Below are positions 24,843-34,147 of a DNA stretch of 64,000 bases, piece by piece; position 1 is the stretch's first letter, and each line of letters opens with the position of its first letter. A model generated the notes under the pieces. The model was not told the DNA's origin, did not search any database, and saw nothing but the letters and a program-made list of their open reading frames with translations. The stretch is taken from contig NZ_QDKM01000011.1 in assembly GCF_003076755.1 (NCBI RefSeq), positions 35,413 through 99,412 on the forward strand, read 5' to 3'. The DNA is from Pararhodobacter oceanensis (GTDB lineage: Bacteria; Pseudomonadota; Alphaproteobacteria; Rhodobacterales; Rhodobacteraceae). Position numbers and translations under genes: made by a program.

Positions 24843-26090
24843 ATGAAAGTTGAACAACCCGCCCTCGGCAAAATGGGCACCCTGATTTTACTGATTGCGC
24901 TCGGAGCGTTTCCGCCGCTGACGATGGATCTGTATCTACCTGCTTTGCCGCAGATGACCGAGATGTTTTCGACCAGCCGCGCGATGATCAATCTGACCCT
25001 TGGCGGCTATTTGGTCGCTTTTGCGGTGGGCATGCTGTTCTGGGGGCCGCTGAGTGAACGCACAGGCCGCAAGCCGGTCCTGTTTGTCGCCCTCGGGATT
25101 TACATCGTGGCAAGCATGTTGTGTGCGGCGTCCTTTAGTGTCGAGGTGCTGATCGCCGCCAGAATCCCGCAGGGGTTTGCGGGCGGGGGCGTCACCGTCG
25201 TTGGAACCGCGATCGTCAAGGACATGTTTGATGGCCGTGAGCGTGAACGCGTTATGGCGCGTGTCATGTCACTGGTGCTGATCGCCCCGATGGTCGCGCC
25301 CGTCTTGGGGGCCTTTCTGCTCAAAATCGCATCTTGGCGCGTGATGTTTGTGGTTCTGGCCCTGTTTGGCGGATTGGCCGCAGCACTTGTCAGCCAATAC
25401 CGCGAAACGCTTGCAGAAAAATCTACCGGCCCGTTCATTAAATCATGGAACCGGCTTGGGGTGGTGTTGTTAAACCCGCGGTTCGCCTTCCTTCTGGTCA
25501 TCTTTGCCGCCGCCCCGATGTGCCTGATGGCGCTTATTGGGATCTCGGCCTATGTCTATGTTGACCGGTTCGGGATGTCGGAACAGGCGTTCAGTTTCCT
25601 CTTTGCGTTCAACGCCGCCTGCGCGATGATTGGCCCCACGCTTTACCTGCGCCTGTCGCGCAGCATCGCGGTTCAAACCATTATCCTGAGCTGTTTCGGG
25701 GTCATTGCGTTGGGGGGCCTTGCGATGCTGGCTTTCGGGGGGCTGTCGCCCTTTGGGTTTGCCGCTATTGCGGCAACGACGACGCTGGCGGTGATTATTC
25801 TGCGCGTGCCCGGGGCGAACCTGCTGCTCGATCAACAGCTCCGCGACACCGGATCGGCGGCGGCTCTTATCCAGTTTAGTGGCACGCTTTTGGGGGCTGC
25901 CGGCATTCTGATCGTGACCGCCAGTTCGCACGACCTTATTCGCAACTACGGCGTTCTGTTGGTCGCAATCGGATCGATTTGCGTGGCGATGTGGCTGGCC
26001 GTCAGGCACCGCCCGTTTGTGGCAGATACTCTATTCCGACCTGACGCGCCGCCCGCATACCAAGCCAACAAAGAACCGGAGATGCCATGA
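24843..26090 (+). CDS. MFS drug/solute exporter, Bcr/CflA type
   Basis: A 415-residue protein with 12 hydrophobic segments. The opening FPPLTMDLYLPALPQMTEMFSTS is the Bcr/CflA hallmark. The loop 2-3 motif is GPLSERTGRKPVL, and GFAGGGVTVVGTAIVKDMF occupies the motif C/B region. The length is normal. It most likely exports drugs or small metabolites by proton antiport. Its stop overlaps the start of the next gene (ATGA), placing it first in a co-directional run that ends with an RND pump. Confidence 0.9.
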   Translation: MKVEQPALGKMGTLILLIALGAFPPLTMDLYLPALPQMTEMFSTSRAMINLTLGGYLVAFAVGMLFWGPLSERTGRKPVLFVALGIYIVASMLCAASFSVEVLIAARIPQGFAGGGVTVVGTAIVKDMFDGRERERVMARVMSLVLIAPMVAPVLGAFLLKIASWRVMFVVLALFGGLAAALVSQYRETLAEKSTGPFIKSWNRLGVVLLNPRFAFLLVIFAAAPMCLMALIGISAYVYVDRFGMSEQAFSFLFAFNAACAMIGPTLYLRLSRSIAVQTIILSCFGVIALGGLAMLAFGGLSPFGFAAIAATTTLAVIILRVPGANLLLDQQLRDTGSAAALIQFSGTLLGAAGILIVTASSHDLIRNYGVLLVAIGSICVAMWLAVRHRPFVADTLFRPDAPPAYQANKEPEMP

Positions 26091-26725
26091 AACCCTTCCT
26101 CGCAGCCACGCTCGCCATTTGTATCCCTGCAGTCGCACTCGCCGAGACCTTTTCGGCCGACGTTTGGGCCGACAACTGGTTCGAGATGCGGATCAACGGA
26201 GAAACCGTGGCGCAAGACAGTGTTCCGATCACGACCGAGCGGTCGTTCAATGCCGAGAGTTTCGAGTTCGAGGCCGAGCGGCCCATTGTCATCGGGGTGG
26301 TGGCGATGGATTTTAAAGAGAATGACACCGGCCTCGAATATATCGGCACGCGCCGTCAGCAGATGGGTGACGGCGGCTTGATTGCGCAAATCAGGAATGC
26401 AGCGGGTGATACCGTTGTTGTGAGCGATGCGGCCTGGCAATGCCTTGTCGTTCACACCGCGCCGCTGGACGCGGCTTGCGAAGATGCGGCCGATCCGGTG
26501 GTGGGTGTTGGTGCTTGCGGTTTTGAGGCCACAGAGGCGCCCGCAGGCTGGGACACGGCGGAGTTTGACGCCACCGACTGGCCGCAGGCAGACGTCTATA
26601 CCGAGGCGCAGGTCGATCCGAAAATGGGCTATGACGAGATCACATGGTCAGATGATGCCGCGCTGATCTGGGGCCCCGACCTTGAGCAGAGCAACACGGT
26701 GCTTTGCCGTGTGACCGTCGATTGA
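26087..26725 (+). CDS. Secreted/periplasmic protein of unknown function
   Basis: A 212-residue protein with a clear signal peptide (MKPFLAATLAICIPAVALAE). The mature part is acidic and rich in Trp and Asp, with a repeated pattern typical of a beta-sandwich: DVWADNWFEMRINGETVAQD near the start and WDTAEFDATDWPQADVYTEA later. Four cysteines (in WQCLV, DAACED, GACGF and LCRVT) could form disulfides. It overlaps the MFS gene by ATGA and precedes a cytochrome b561 gene. I do not recognise the function; the fold resembles proteins with a galactose-binding-like domain, but this is weak. Confidence 0.75.
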   Translation: MKPFLAATLAICIPAVALAETFSADVWADNWFEMRINGETVAQDSVPITTERSFNAESFEFEAERPIVIGVVAMDFKENDTGLEYIGTRRQQMGDGGLIAQIRNAAGDTVVVSDAAWQCLVVHTAPLDAACEDAADPVVGVGACGFEATEAPAGWDTAEFDATDWPQADVYTEAQVDPKMGYDEITWSDDAALIWGPDLEQSNTVLCRVTVD

Positions 26726-26828
26726 GGCAGGACGGGCGGTTTTTTTCACAAATATCCAACTTCTTGGCGACGGAAACCCCTTTGGCATGCGTGTCACAAC
26801 CAACCACATTCGCAAGAAAGATATCCTC

Positions 26829-27365
26829 ATGAGCAATTTGTCAGATAGTCCCGACCGGTTTGGATTGGTAAGCCGCGCCTTTCATTGGGGGATGGCCGCT
26901 TTATTTGCCGCGCAATTCCTCTCTGCCGCTGCGCATTGGGCGCTGCCCCGTGAAAGCGCTCTGCGCGGGACGCTCTGGAGCTACCACACAAATCTGGGCA
27001 CGACGCTATTCCTGTTGGTTTTGCTGCGGGGCGTTTGGGGGCTTTTGAACCTTCGCAACCGCCCGGCGCATGCGAATTTTATCGGGCAGGCGGCCAAACT
27101 CGGGCATCTCGCGCTGTATGCCTTGATGGTGATCGTGCCCGCGGTCAGGCTTGTTGCCTCTGCCGGCGGGACGCGCGGGTTCAGCTATTTTGGCATTTCG
27201 ATCTTTCCGGCGCGCGAGACAGCGATTGCCTGGACGCAAGTTGCGGCTGAATGGCACGGGGCAATGGGTTGGATCCTTGCCGCCTTGGTCCTCGGGCATA
27301 TCGCGATGGCTGTGGTCTGGCACCGTTTGATCAAACGTGATGACGTGTTGAGCCAGATGGCCTGA
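26829..27365 (+). CDS. Cytochrome b561
   Basis: A 178-residue inner-membrane diheme cytochrome with four hydrophobic segments. Candidate heme-ligand histidines are in RAFHWGM, SYHTNLG, EWHGAMG and LGHIAMA, the usual b561 positions. I chose the ATG at 26829; an in-frame upstream ATG at 26787 adds a basic N-terminus without membrane character. Bacterial b561 proteins move electrons between quinol and periplasmic acceptors or act as superoxide oxidase. The preceding secreted protein could be its partner, by position only. Confidence 0.9.
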   Translation: MSNLSDSPDRFGLVSRAFHWGMAALFAAQFLSAAAHWALPRESALRGTLWSYHTNLGTTLFLLVLLRGVWGLLNLRNRPAHANFIGQAAKLGHLALYALMVIVPAVRLVASAGGTRGFSYFGISIFPARETAIAWTQVAAEWHGAMGWILAALVLGHIAMAVVWHRLIKRDDVLSQMA

Positions 27366-27439
27366 CGCCTGATCCGGGTTACACACCGAATGCCGACGAT
27401 CGCCCATTTGGCGATACGCACTGAGGAGCTTCGAATATC

Positions 27440-28564
27440 TTGAAGAAAGTTATGGTTACTATCCTGTCACTCGGTGTGCTTGCGGGGGCCTATGGCTTTG
27501 CATTTGGTGTGCCCGACCAGATCTCGCATATCTGGAGCGATGCGCCCGCCGAGGATGCTGGCCCGCCCGCTGGTGCCGCTGCAGGTCCGCCCGGACAAAG
27601 CCGGAGCACAACTGTTGTCCTTGCGCCACTTGAGGAGCGCAGTCACACGCTGGTCCTGCGCACGATCGGCAGCGCGGTGTCCCTGCGTCGCGCCGATGTG
27701 GTCGCCACCGAGGCGGGTGAGGTTGTGCAAACCAACCTGCGGGCCAATACGATGGTCGAACGGGGTGACGTGCTTCTGCGCCTTGATGACCGCACGCAGC
27801 GCCTGTCGCTCGAGATTGCACAGGCCAATCGCGATCAGGCGCAGGCCACGGTCACGCGCTATGAGACGCTGAACAACAATGGCAGTTCTGTGGTCACCGA
27901 TGTGGCCCTGTCTGAAGCCGAAGTCGCGCTAAGATTGGCGCAGGCCAATGTCGGGCTGGCCGAGGTGGCGCTGGAAAATCGCACCATCGTCGCGCCGATC
28001 TCCGGTCGTCTTGGGCTGAGCGAGGTCAGTGTCGGGGACAACCTGTCGTCGGGCGATACGGTGGTGACGGTCGATGATACCACCACGCTGCTTGCGGAAT
28101 TCGAAGTGCCCGAACGCTCTTTCGGGCTTTTGGCGGAAGGCAAACCCGTCTTTATCACCACGCCGACCCATGCCGGTCAGGTTTTTGAGGGCAGTATCAC
28201 CGCATTCGACAGCCGTCTCGACAGCATCACCCGCAGCGTGACCGTGCAGGCCGAAATCGACAATGCAGAAGGCGTGTTGCTGTCGGGCATGACCTTTGCG
28301 GTGCGCATGCTTGAGGAGACCGCCGCCTTGCCGGTCGTGCCCGCCACCGCGATCACATGGGACCGTGGTGGCGCGGGGATTTGGGTCGCAGCAGAGGGCA
28401 CCGCCAGCCGCGTTCCGATCACCATTCGCTACCGCGACGGTGATCTGGTCTGGATTGAAACCGACGCGCCCATCGGGGCCCAGATCGTGATCGAAGGCGC
28501 GTCCAAACTGCGTGACGGCGCGCAAATCGCGGTGGCGCAACCCGCTGAAGGTCAGGGCATATGA
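27440..28564 (+). CDS. RND efflux periplasmic adaptor (membrane fusion protein)
   Basis: A 374-residue adaptor with an N-terminal membrane anchor (MVTILSLGVLAGAYGFAFGV), then a Pro/Ala/Gly linker. A lipoyl half-motif follows (VVATEAGEVVQTNLRANTMVERGDVLLRL), then a short alpha-hairpin (residues about 110-165) and the second lipoyl half (TIVAPISGRLGLSEVSVGDN). The beta-barrel and membrane-proximal domains fill the rest. The start is TTG at 27440 with GAGGAG 11 bases upstream; ATG at 27452 is an alternative. It overlaps the RND pump gene (ATGA), and the two form one exporter. No outer-membrane channel gene is adjacent. Confidence 0.9.
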   Translation: MKKVMVTILSLGVLAGAYGFAFGVPDQISHIWSDAPAEDAGPPAGAAAGPPGQSRSTTVVLAPLEERSHTLVLRTIGSAVSLRRADVVATEAGEVVQTNLRANTMVERGDVLLRLDDRTQRLSLEIAQANRDQAQATVTRYETLNNNGSSVVTDVALSEAEVALRLAQANVGLAEVALENRTIVAPISGRLGLSEVSVGDNLSSGDTVVTVDDTTTLLAEFEVPERSFGLLAEGKPVFITTPTHAGQVFEGSITAFDSRLDSITRSVTVQAEIDNAEGVLLSGMTFAVRMLEETAALPVVPATAITWDRGGAGIWVAAEGTASRVPITIRYRDGDLVWIETDAPIGAQIVIEGASKLRDGAQIAVAQPAEGQGI

Positions 28565-31500
28565 GTTTCGAGAAAAGGGCCCATAAAGCCGGATTCGCCG
28601 ATATTTTCGTCGCGCGTCCGATCCTCGGGATTGTTCTGAACCTGCTGATCATCATTGCCGGCCTTGCGGCGTTGACCAGCGTCGATATTCGCGAAATGCC
28701 CGATGTGGACCAGCCGGTTCTGTCGATCCGCACCACCTATGACGGGGCGGTGGCGAGCACAGTGGATACCGAAGTCACCCAGGTTCTTGAGGATGCGCTG
28801 AGCGCCCTTGAGGGCATGTCCTATATTGAATCGACCTCGAGCACAGGCTCGAGCCGTATCACCATTGACCTGTCGGACGGCACCGATGTGGATGTTGCCG
28901 CCAATGAAGCGCGCGAGATCGTGTCAAACACCCTGCGCTCCTTGCCCGACGATATCGACGACCCGAGCGTCAGCAAGAGTGACAGCAATTCGGATGCGAT
29001 TATCCGGCTGGCCCTGTTGGGCGACGCCAGCTTGGATGAACTGACCCAGATTGCCGAGGGGCTGGTCTATGAACGCCTGTCACTGATCGACGGGATCGCC
29101 GAAGTCACCGTGCGCGGCAACCGTGCCAATGAATTCCGCGTGGCGTTGAGTATGCCCTCGTTGCTCAGCCGTGGTTTGACGATCTTTGATGTCTCCAGCG
29201 CCTTGGAACAATTGCGCGACGATACCGCATTGGGGTCGCTTTCGTCGGAAACCCGGACCCTTGCTTTGCGGGTCGGCAACGCAGATGTCACGGTTGAAAC
29301 CGTCAACTCGCTGCCGGTTAACGCCACCACGCAAATCGCCGATGTGGCCTTTGTCCAACTGATCCCCGAAGACACAAGCGTCTATACACGGGTGAATGGC
29401 GAAACCGCCGTCGGTCTTGATATTACGCGGCAATCGGTGGGCAATACGCTTGAAATCTCTCGCGATGTGAGCGTGGCTCTCGAAGAGTTGCGCGCGCAAT
29501 TGCCCGGTGACGTGCAGCTTTTGGTGACATCGGACGACGGGATATTCATCGAAGGCTCGATCAACGAGGTGGTGAAATCCATACTGCTGGCGACTGCGAT
29601 CGTGATTGCGGTGATCTTCTTGTTCCTGCGCTCACCCCGCGCGACGCTGATCCCTGCGATCACCATTCCGGTGGCGTTGATCGGCACATTAGCCGCGGTC
29701 TGGCTGACGGGGTTTTCGGTCAACACCATCAGCCTGCTGGCGCTGGTTCTGGCCACAGGGATGGTGGTGGATGACGCGATTGTGGTGATCGAGAATATCG
29801 TCCGCAAACGCAAATCGGGACTGGGGGTCTTTGCCGCCGCCGCGTCGGGAACGAACGAAGTGTTCTTTGCCGTCATCTCGACGACAGCCACGCTGGCCGC
29901 CGTGTTCATCCCGATTTCCTTCCTGCCGGGGCAGGCGGGGGGTGTGTTCTCGGAATTCGGCTTTGTGCTGGCCTTTGCGGTGACATTGTCGTCAATCACC
30001 GCTCTCACCCTTGCGCCGGTCTTGGCCGCCTTGCTGGACCCGGGAAAGACCCAGATTAAGGGCGCGGAGGCAAAGCCAAGCCGGCTTGCGCAAACCTTTG
30101 ACCGGGTGATGGATTTTGCGATCCGAACGCCGATGCTGGTGCTTGCGGTGGCGCTTGGGTTTGCGATGATTGCAGGCGGTGCCGCGATGACGCTACCGTC
30201 GACGGTGACACCGGAGGAAGACCGCGGGTTTTTCCTTATTCAGGCGCGCGGCGCATCGGATACGACGGTTGACTACCTTGATGCGCAGATCGTTCAGGTC
30301 GAGGAAATCCTCACGCCATATCTGGAAAACGGCCAGATTGACGCGGTGCAAAGCATCATCGGTGTGGGCGGCGGCACCAGCGCGTTTATTGTTGTGCGCC
30401 TGCCCGACTGGGCCCAGCGTGACTATACGCAGCAAGAGCTGATCGGCCAGATCAGCGGCCGGTTGTCGTCGGTGCCCGGTGTGCAGGTCAGCGCAAGATC
30501 GACCAACAGCCTGAATATTCGCGGCGCAGGCAGCGGTCTTGGCTTTGCGATCACCGGCACCAACCTTGAAAACATGACCGAGGCGGCGGACACGCTGGTT
30601 GCGGCGATGGCGCAGGACGAGATTTTCCTGAACCCGCAACTGTCAAATGATAGCGTCGTTGCGCAACTGGAGGTCACCGTGGATGCGGCAGCCGCGCGCG
30701 ACATGGGGTTGAACAGCGCGGATGTCACCAGCCTCGTGCGGGCCTTGGTGCAAGGCGATGTTCCGGTCAGTGTATTTTCCGAGGATACCGAAATCGACGT
30801 GAATGTGGTGCCCGGCGGCCCGCCGATCGACGATCCCTCTGATATCGCGTCGATGTCGATCCGCCTTGATAGCGGGGCCTATGTGCCATTGTCAGCCGTC
30901 GCCTCGCTGCAAACGGTTGCCAGCGAAGCGCAGATTGAACGCCTCGGCGGATCACTGGCCGTGTCGATGCAGGCCAATCTGGGCGAGGGCGTGGATTTGT
31001 CGACGGCGATGGATCAACTTTTGACCATCGCAGACGAAGTTTTGCCCGACGACATGGGCATCATCTTTACCGGCGAGGCCGCGACGCTGGATGACACAGC
31101 CGCCGGAATGTATGCCGTCTTCGGCGTGGCTTTGCTCGTCGTGCTGCTGGTTCTGGCGGCGCAGTTCGAGAGTTTTGCAAGCGCCGTCGTCATCATGATG
31201 ACGGTTCCCTTTGGCCTTGCAGCGGCGCTGCTGGCGATTTCGCTGACCGGCGGATCGTTGAATTACTACAGCCAGATCGGGCTGGTCATGCTGATCGGGG
31301 TGATGGCCAAGAACGGGATCCTGATCGTTGAATTCGCCAACCAGTTGCGCGAGGCGGGGGAAGATATCGACAGCGCCATTCGCAACGCGCTCCGGCTGCG
31401 GATCCGGCCGGTGATGATGACCATGGTGTCCACCGTCTTTGGGGGGCTGCCGCTGATCCTGACATCCGGCGCCGGTGCCGAAGCACGTATTGCTGTCGGC

Positions 31501-31656
31501 TGGGTGATCGTCGGCGGGCTTGGCTTTGCGACGGTATTCACGCTGTTTTTGACGCCAATTTTCTATCGCTGGATCGCCGTTTGGGGGGCCGCACCCGGGG
31601 CCGCATCAAAAAGGCTTAGGGCCGAGGCTGCCGGTGACGCAGGCGCATCGTTTTGA
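28561..31656 (+). CDS. RND-family efflux pump, inner-membrane transporter
   Basis: A 1031-residue protein of normal RND length with 12 membrane segments and two large periplasmic loops (about 35-335 and 560-855). The TM4 proton-relay segment reads GMVVDDAIVVIENIVRKRKSG with the conserved Asp-Asp pair. The second half has LIGVMAKNGILIVEFANQLR with the matching lysine. The N-terminus DIFVARPILGIVLNLLIIIAGL is typical of the multidrug (HAE) branch rather than the metal branch. It works with the upstream adaptor and an unlinked TolC-like channel. The substrate is not deducible; export of toxic phenolics is one possibility given the neighbouring island. Confidence 0.93.
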   Translation: MSFEKRAHKAGFADIFVARPILGIVLNLLIIIAGLAALTSVDIREMPDVDQPVLSIRTTYDGAVASTVDTEVTQVLEDALSALEGMSYIESTSSTGSSRITIDLSDGTDVDVAANEAREIVSNTLRSLPDDIDDPSVSKSDSNSDAIIRLALLGDASLDELTQIAEGLVYERLSLIDGIAEVTVRGNRANEFRVALSMPSLLSRGLTIFDVSSALEQLRDDTALGSLSSETRTLALRVGNADVTVETVNSLPVNATTQIADVAFVQLIPEDTSVYTRVNGETAVGLDITRQSVGNTLEISRDVSVALEELRAQLPGDVQLLVTSDDGIFIEGSINEVVKSILLATAIVIAVIFLFLRSPRATLIPAITIPVALIGTLAAVWLTGFSVNTISLLALVLATGMVVDDAIVVIENIVRKRKSGLGVFAAAASGTNEVFFAVISTTATLAAVFIPISFLPGQAGGVFSEFGFVLAFAVTLSSITALTLAPVLAALLDPGKTQIKGAEAKPSRLAQTFDRVMDFAIRTPMLVLAVALGFAMIAGGAAMTLPSTVTPEEDRGFFLIQARGASDTTVDYLDAQIVQVEEILTPYLENGQIDAVQSIIGVGGGTSAFIVVRLPDWAQRDYTQQELIGQISGRLSSVPGVQVSARSTNSLNIRGAGSGLGFAITGTNLENMTEAADTLVAAMAQDEIFLNPQLSNDSVVAQLEVTVDAAAARDMGLNSADVTSLVRALVQGDVPVSVFSEDTEIDVNVVPGGPPIDDPSDIASMSIRLDSGAYVPLSAVASLQTVASEAQIERLGGSLAVSMQANLGEGVDLSTAMDQLLTIADEVLPDDMGIIFTGEAATLDDTAAGMYAVFGVALLVVLLVLAAQFESFASAVVIMMTVPFGLAAALLAISLTGGSLNYYSQIGLVMLIGVMAKNGILIVEFANQLREAGEDIDSAIRNALRLRIRPVMMTMVSTVFGGLPLILTSGAGAEARIAVGWVIVGGLGFATVFTLFLTPIFYRWIAVWGAAPGAASKRLRAEAAGDAGASF

Positions 31657-31682
31657 ACGATGACTAGGTATGCGCTTGGACG

Positions 31683-32015
31683 CTAAGTGTAGGCCGTGAC
31701 ACGTCTTGAGGCTCGGAGCAGCGCCCTATGTCGGGAGGCTGACCTGCCTTGTTGCTCAGATGGGGGTTTGGGCAAGAACGTGAGGCATGGCTCAGCCGAA
31801 TGCCATCCAGACAGCAACAGCCGCCAAAGCGCCAAAGCGCCAAAGCCGATGGCGGCGGTCACGATCCATGTGGCCATGTGATAGCCCATATTGGCCGGCA
31901 TGGTCGCTTTCATCCCGAAGCGCGCGCCATTTGCCGCGAAGAACATATTGCCGGGCCCGGGGCTGTAGGCGAGCGGAAACAGAAAAACGAGCAGGGCGGC
32001 GATGGTCGTTGTCAT
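31683..32015 (-). pseudogene. Truncated LysE/RhtB-family amino-acid exporter
   Basis: From the ATG at 32015, the first 59 residues are clearly LysE-type: AALLVFLFPLAYSPGPGNMFF and a following first-loop region, ending WIVTAAIGFG at 31839. The sequence then becomes non-homologous and stops at 31683, so about 150 residues of the normal 205 are lost. The break coincides with three perfect 8-bp tandem copies (31822-31845), so replication slippage may have begun the decay. The region upstream of its start codon has also been lost, because it runs straight into a cut glxA-type gene. Confidence 0.75.
31822..31845. repeat. Three tandem copies of CGCCAAAG
   Basis: Three perfect head-to-tail 8-bp copies at the point where LysE homology ends. 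An 8-bp unit shifts the reading frame when its copy number changes. Confidence 0.9.
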
Positions 32016-32658
32016 GGGGGCCTGCGCGGGCGCGTTCTGGCTGGGCCATGCCGGTGCGCTGGATGGCCGACCGGTGACCACCCATTGGGCGCTGGAGGCG
32101 GAGTTTCGCGCCGCCTTTCCGCGCGCTGATCTGCACCCCGAGCATCTGCTGATTGATGACCATGACATTGTGACTGCAGGCGGGGTCATGGCCTGGGTCG
32201 ATCTGGGGCTGTTCCTTGTGCGCCGCTGGCTGGGGGCGGAGGTGGTCTTGCGCAGCTGCCGCCATATGTTGATCGACCCCCAAGGGCGCGAGCAGCGCAA
32301 CTATCGCAGCTTCCGCCCGCGCTTGGATCATGGCGACGCCGCCATTCGCGACATCCAGCGCTGGGTGGAAAAGAACGCCACATCGGACCTAACGCTCGCC
32401 ACTCTGGCGACCAAAGCCGCAATGAGTGAACGCACGTTCCAGCGCCGCTTTACCCTCGCCACGGGGCTGCCAGTGAGCCGCTACATTCAGGAACTGCGGA
32501 TTGAAAAGGCGCGCGGTCTTCTGGAGCGCACGACACTGCCGGTCAGCGAAATCTGCTGGGCGGTCGGCTATACCGATGTCTCGGGTTTCAGCCGCCTGTT
32601 CCGCTCGGTCTGCGGGGTCAGCGCGGGCGAATACAGGCGGCGGTTTTCTGTGGCGTGA
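32002..32658 (+). pseudogene. GlxA-type AraC regulator lacking its N-terminal third
   Basis: The 218-codon frame begins inside a DJ-1/PfpI domain (GACAGAFWLGHAGALDGRPV, which normally sits about 100 residues into the protein, around the nucleophile-elbow cysteine). It continues to a full AraC-type DNA-binding domain (LTLATLATKAAMSERTFQRRF and LLERTTLPVSEICWAVGYTD). Complete GlxA-like regulators have about 320 residues. The missing start faces the missing upstream region of the divergent lysE fragment, so one deletion removed the shared promoter and the first third of this gene. The DNA-binding half could still be made from ATG 32002, but without a normal promoter. Confidence 0.75.
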
Positions 32659-32703
32659 CCGTCGCTAAGGGCCGCAAGGCGGGACGAAGCGACCGGTTCC
32701 CAA

Positions 32704-33252
32704 CTATGGATGAAACCCGGCTTTTGATAGCCGGATCCGGTTAAATCCCGTCAACAGGACCGAGATCACGGCCAAGGTTGTCAGAACGGACTTGAGTATC
32801 GACGCCGAGCTGGCGGCATAGACCAAGGGAGCAGACACCTCTGGCCAGCTCCAGATCATCGCGACGATCCCGAGGTTCTCGAGATAATCGAACAGCGCGG
32901 CAGCAATCGACAAGGCGATGCCAAAGCGGACCAGCGTCCGGTTTTGCAGGCGTTGTCCCAGCCAGCAGATCGCGGAAACCAGTGTCAGCGCGAGCATTGC
33001 CGGATAGATGGTGTCCAGAGCGATCTGGCGAATGATGTAATAGCTGCGACCGTCCGCTCCTAGCGCGTCAAGAAGCGCCGCGGCTTCAGCCGGGCCATAG
33101 CCGGTGGGGCGCATGTCGAAGGGGATCTGCCCCGAAACCGCTTGGATATGGGCAAGGGTGACGCTTATCATCAGCGTATAGATAGACGCAGCAACCACAG
33201 CTGAACCAACCGCAAGCATTCCCATGTGTCTGGACAGAAATCTGTTCGTCAT
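32704..33252 (-). CDS. Small membrane protein of unknown function
   Basis: A 182-residue protein; the ATG at 33252 has AAGGAGG 7 bases upstream. It has four hydrophobic segments (about residues 11-32, 78-98, 107-126 and 152-172). The loop after the first one contains FDMRPTGYGPAEAAALLDAL and later FDYLENLGIVAMI. No catalytic motif was recognised. It is divergent from a Crp-like regulator across 78 bases, so it is the probable target of that regulator. Confidence 0.75.
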   Translation of the reverse strand: MTNRFLSRHMGMLAVGSAVVAASIYTLMISVTLAHIQAVSGQIPFDMRPTGYGPAEAAALLDALGADGRSYYIIRQIALDTIYPAMLALTLVSAICWLGQRLQNRTLVRFGIALSIAAALFDYLENLGIVAMIWSWPEVSAPLVYAASSASILKSVLTTLAVISVLLTGFNRIRLSKAGFHP

Positions 33253-33305
33253 TTTGTAACCTCCTTGATCTGTGCCACATATGCCCGCAGCGGGATACCC
33301 CCGCA

Positions 33306-33319
33306 TTATCATTTGATAA
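33306..33319. promoter_or_regulatory. Palindrome in the divergent promoter of the Crp-like gene
   Basis: TTATCA-TT-TGATAA is a perfect 14-bp inverted repeat 11 bases upstream of the Crp-like start codon and 54 upstream of the membrane-protein start. It resembles the spacing of Crp/Fnr sites (5 + 4 + 5) but not the canonical half-site, so it may be the operator of this regulator. Confidence 0.4.
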
Positions 33320-33330
33320 GGCCCGCGAAG

Positions 33331-33906
33331 ATGGATTTACGGACATTCCTGATGCAGTCGCCCGACCTGCCGGACGTGGCTTGCGCGGATGAGTTTGCAT
33401 CTGGTTGGACGGGGCAGCGCTTGGCAAAAGGGGCGTATCTCACCCGCCAGGAATTCCCCGAGACAGGTGAATTCATCCTTTTAAATGGGTGTCTGGCGAG
33501 TAGTATCTGTGATCAGGACGGCAAAGAGATCTGCGTGGGTTTTTATGTCGGTCCCTGTGTTGTAACGCCAAATATTGCCCGAACACGCGACGGCTTGTCG
33601 CTTGTATCCATTGTGGCCATGAGTGATTCCGTGCTGGCACGGATTGACAGTGACGAGCTTACAAATCGGATGATTTTGGCGGAACCGGTCCGCAATTGGG
33701 CCAATGGTATTCTGCGGGAGGCATTGAGCCGGAAGGTGGATCGCGAGTGGTGTCTTGCCGCACTGGGTGGTGCTGAGCGGCTTGCTTGGTTTCGTCAGAC
33801 ATATCCGGGCTATGAAGACATCTTTCCCCATACGTTGATTGCCTCCTATCTGGGCGTCACACCCGTCACAATGAGCCGCCTGCGCACGAGCGACAAAAGC
33901 CGGTAG
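33331..33906 (+). CDS. Crp/Fnr-like transcriptional regulator
   Basis: A 191-residue protein starting at ATG 33331. The N-terminal 120 residues form a cNMP-binding-type beta-roll (LAKGAYLTRQEFPETGEFILLNGCLASSI and a following effector helix). The C-terminal part, IFPHTLIASYLGVTPVTMSRLR, is the helix-turn-helix. It lacks the cysteine set of Fnr and the standard cAMP-binding phosphate cassette, so the ligand is unknown; such proteins are common in roseobacters and flavobacteria. It is divergent from the small membrane protein at 32704. Confidence 0.85.
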   Translation: MDLRTFLMQSPDLPDVACADEFASGWTGQRLAKGAYLTRQEFPETGEFILLNGCLASSICDQDGKEICVGFYVGPCVVTPNIARTRDGLSLVSIVAMSDSVLARIDSDELTNRMILAEPVRNWANGILREALSRKVDREWCLAALGGAERLAWFRQTYPGYEDIFPHTLIASYLGVTPVTMSRLRTSDKSR

Positions 33907-34147
33907 GGCGCAGCCATGCGCGCGCCGCGCCCTGCTTGGAATAGGGGTGCCAACCGCGGTCTCTATGTCAAAGTAAAACTCGTAGATCGCATGGCTTCTG
34001 GCCTGAACAATGAGCCTGCCTCGGTCTCATAACGCAAGACGCAGAATCTTTACGCCATCAAATTAAACGACTCGCCTATAGGTCGCAAACAGACGCGCCC
34101 ATGCGCAAAAACTATGCATGGTGTCTCCAGATGACGGAGGGCCACCC

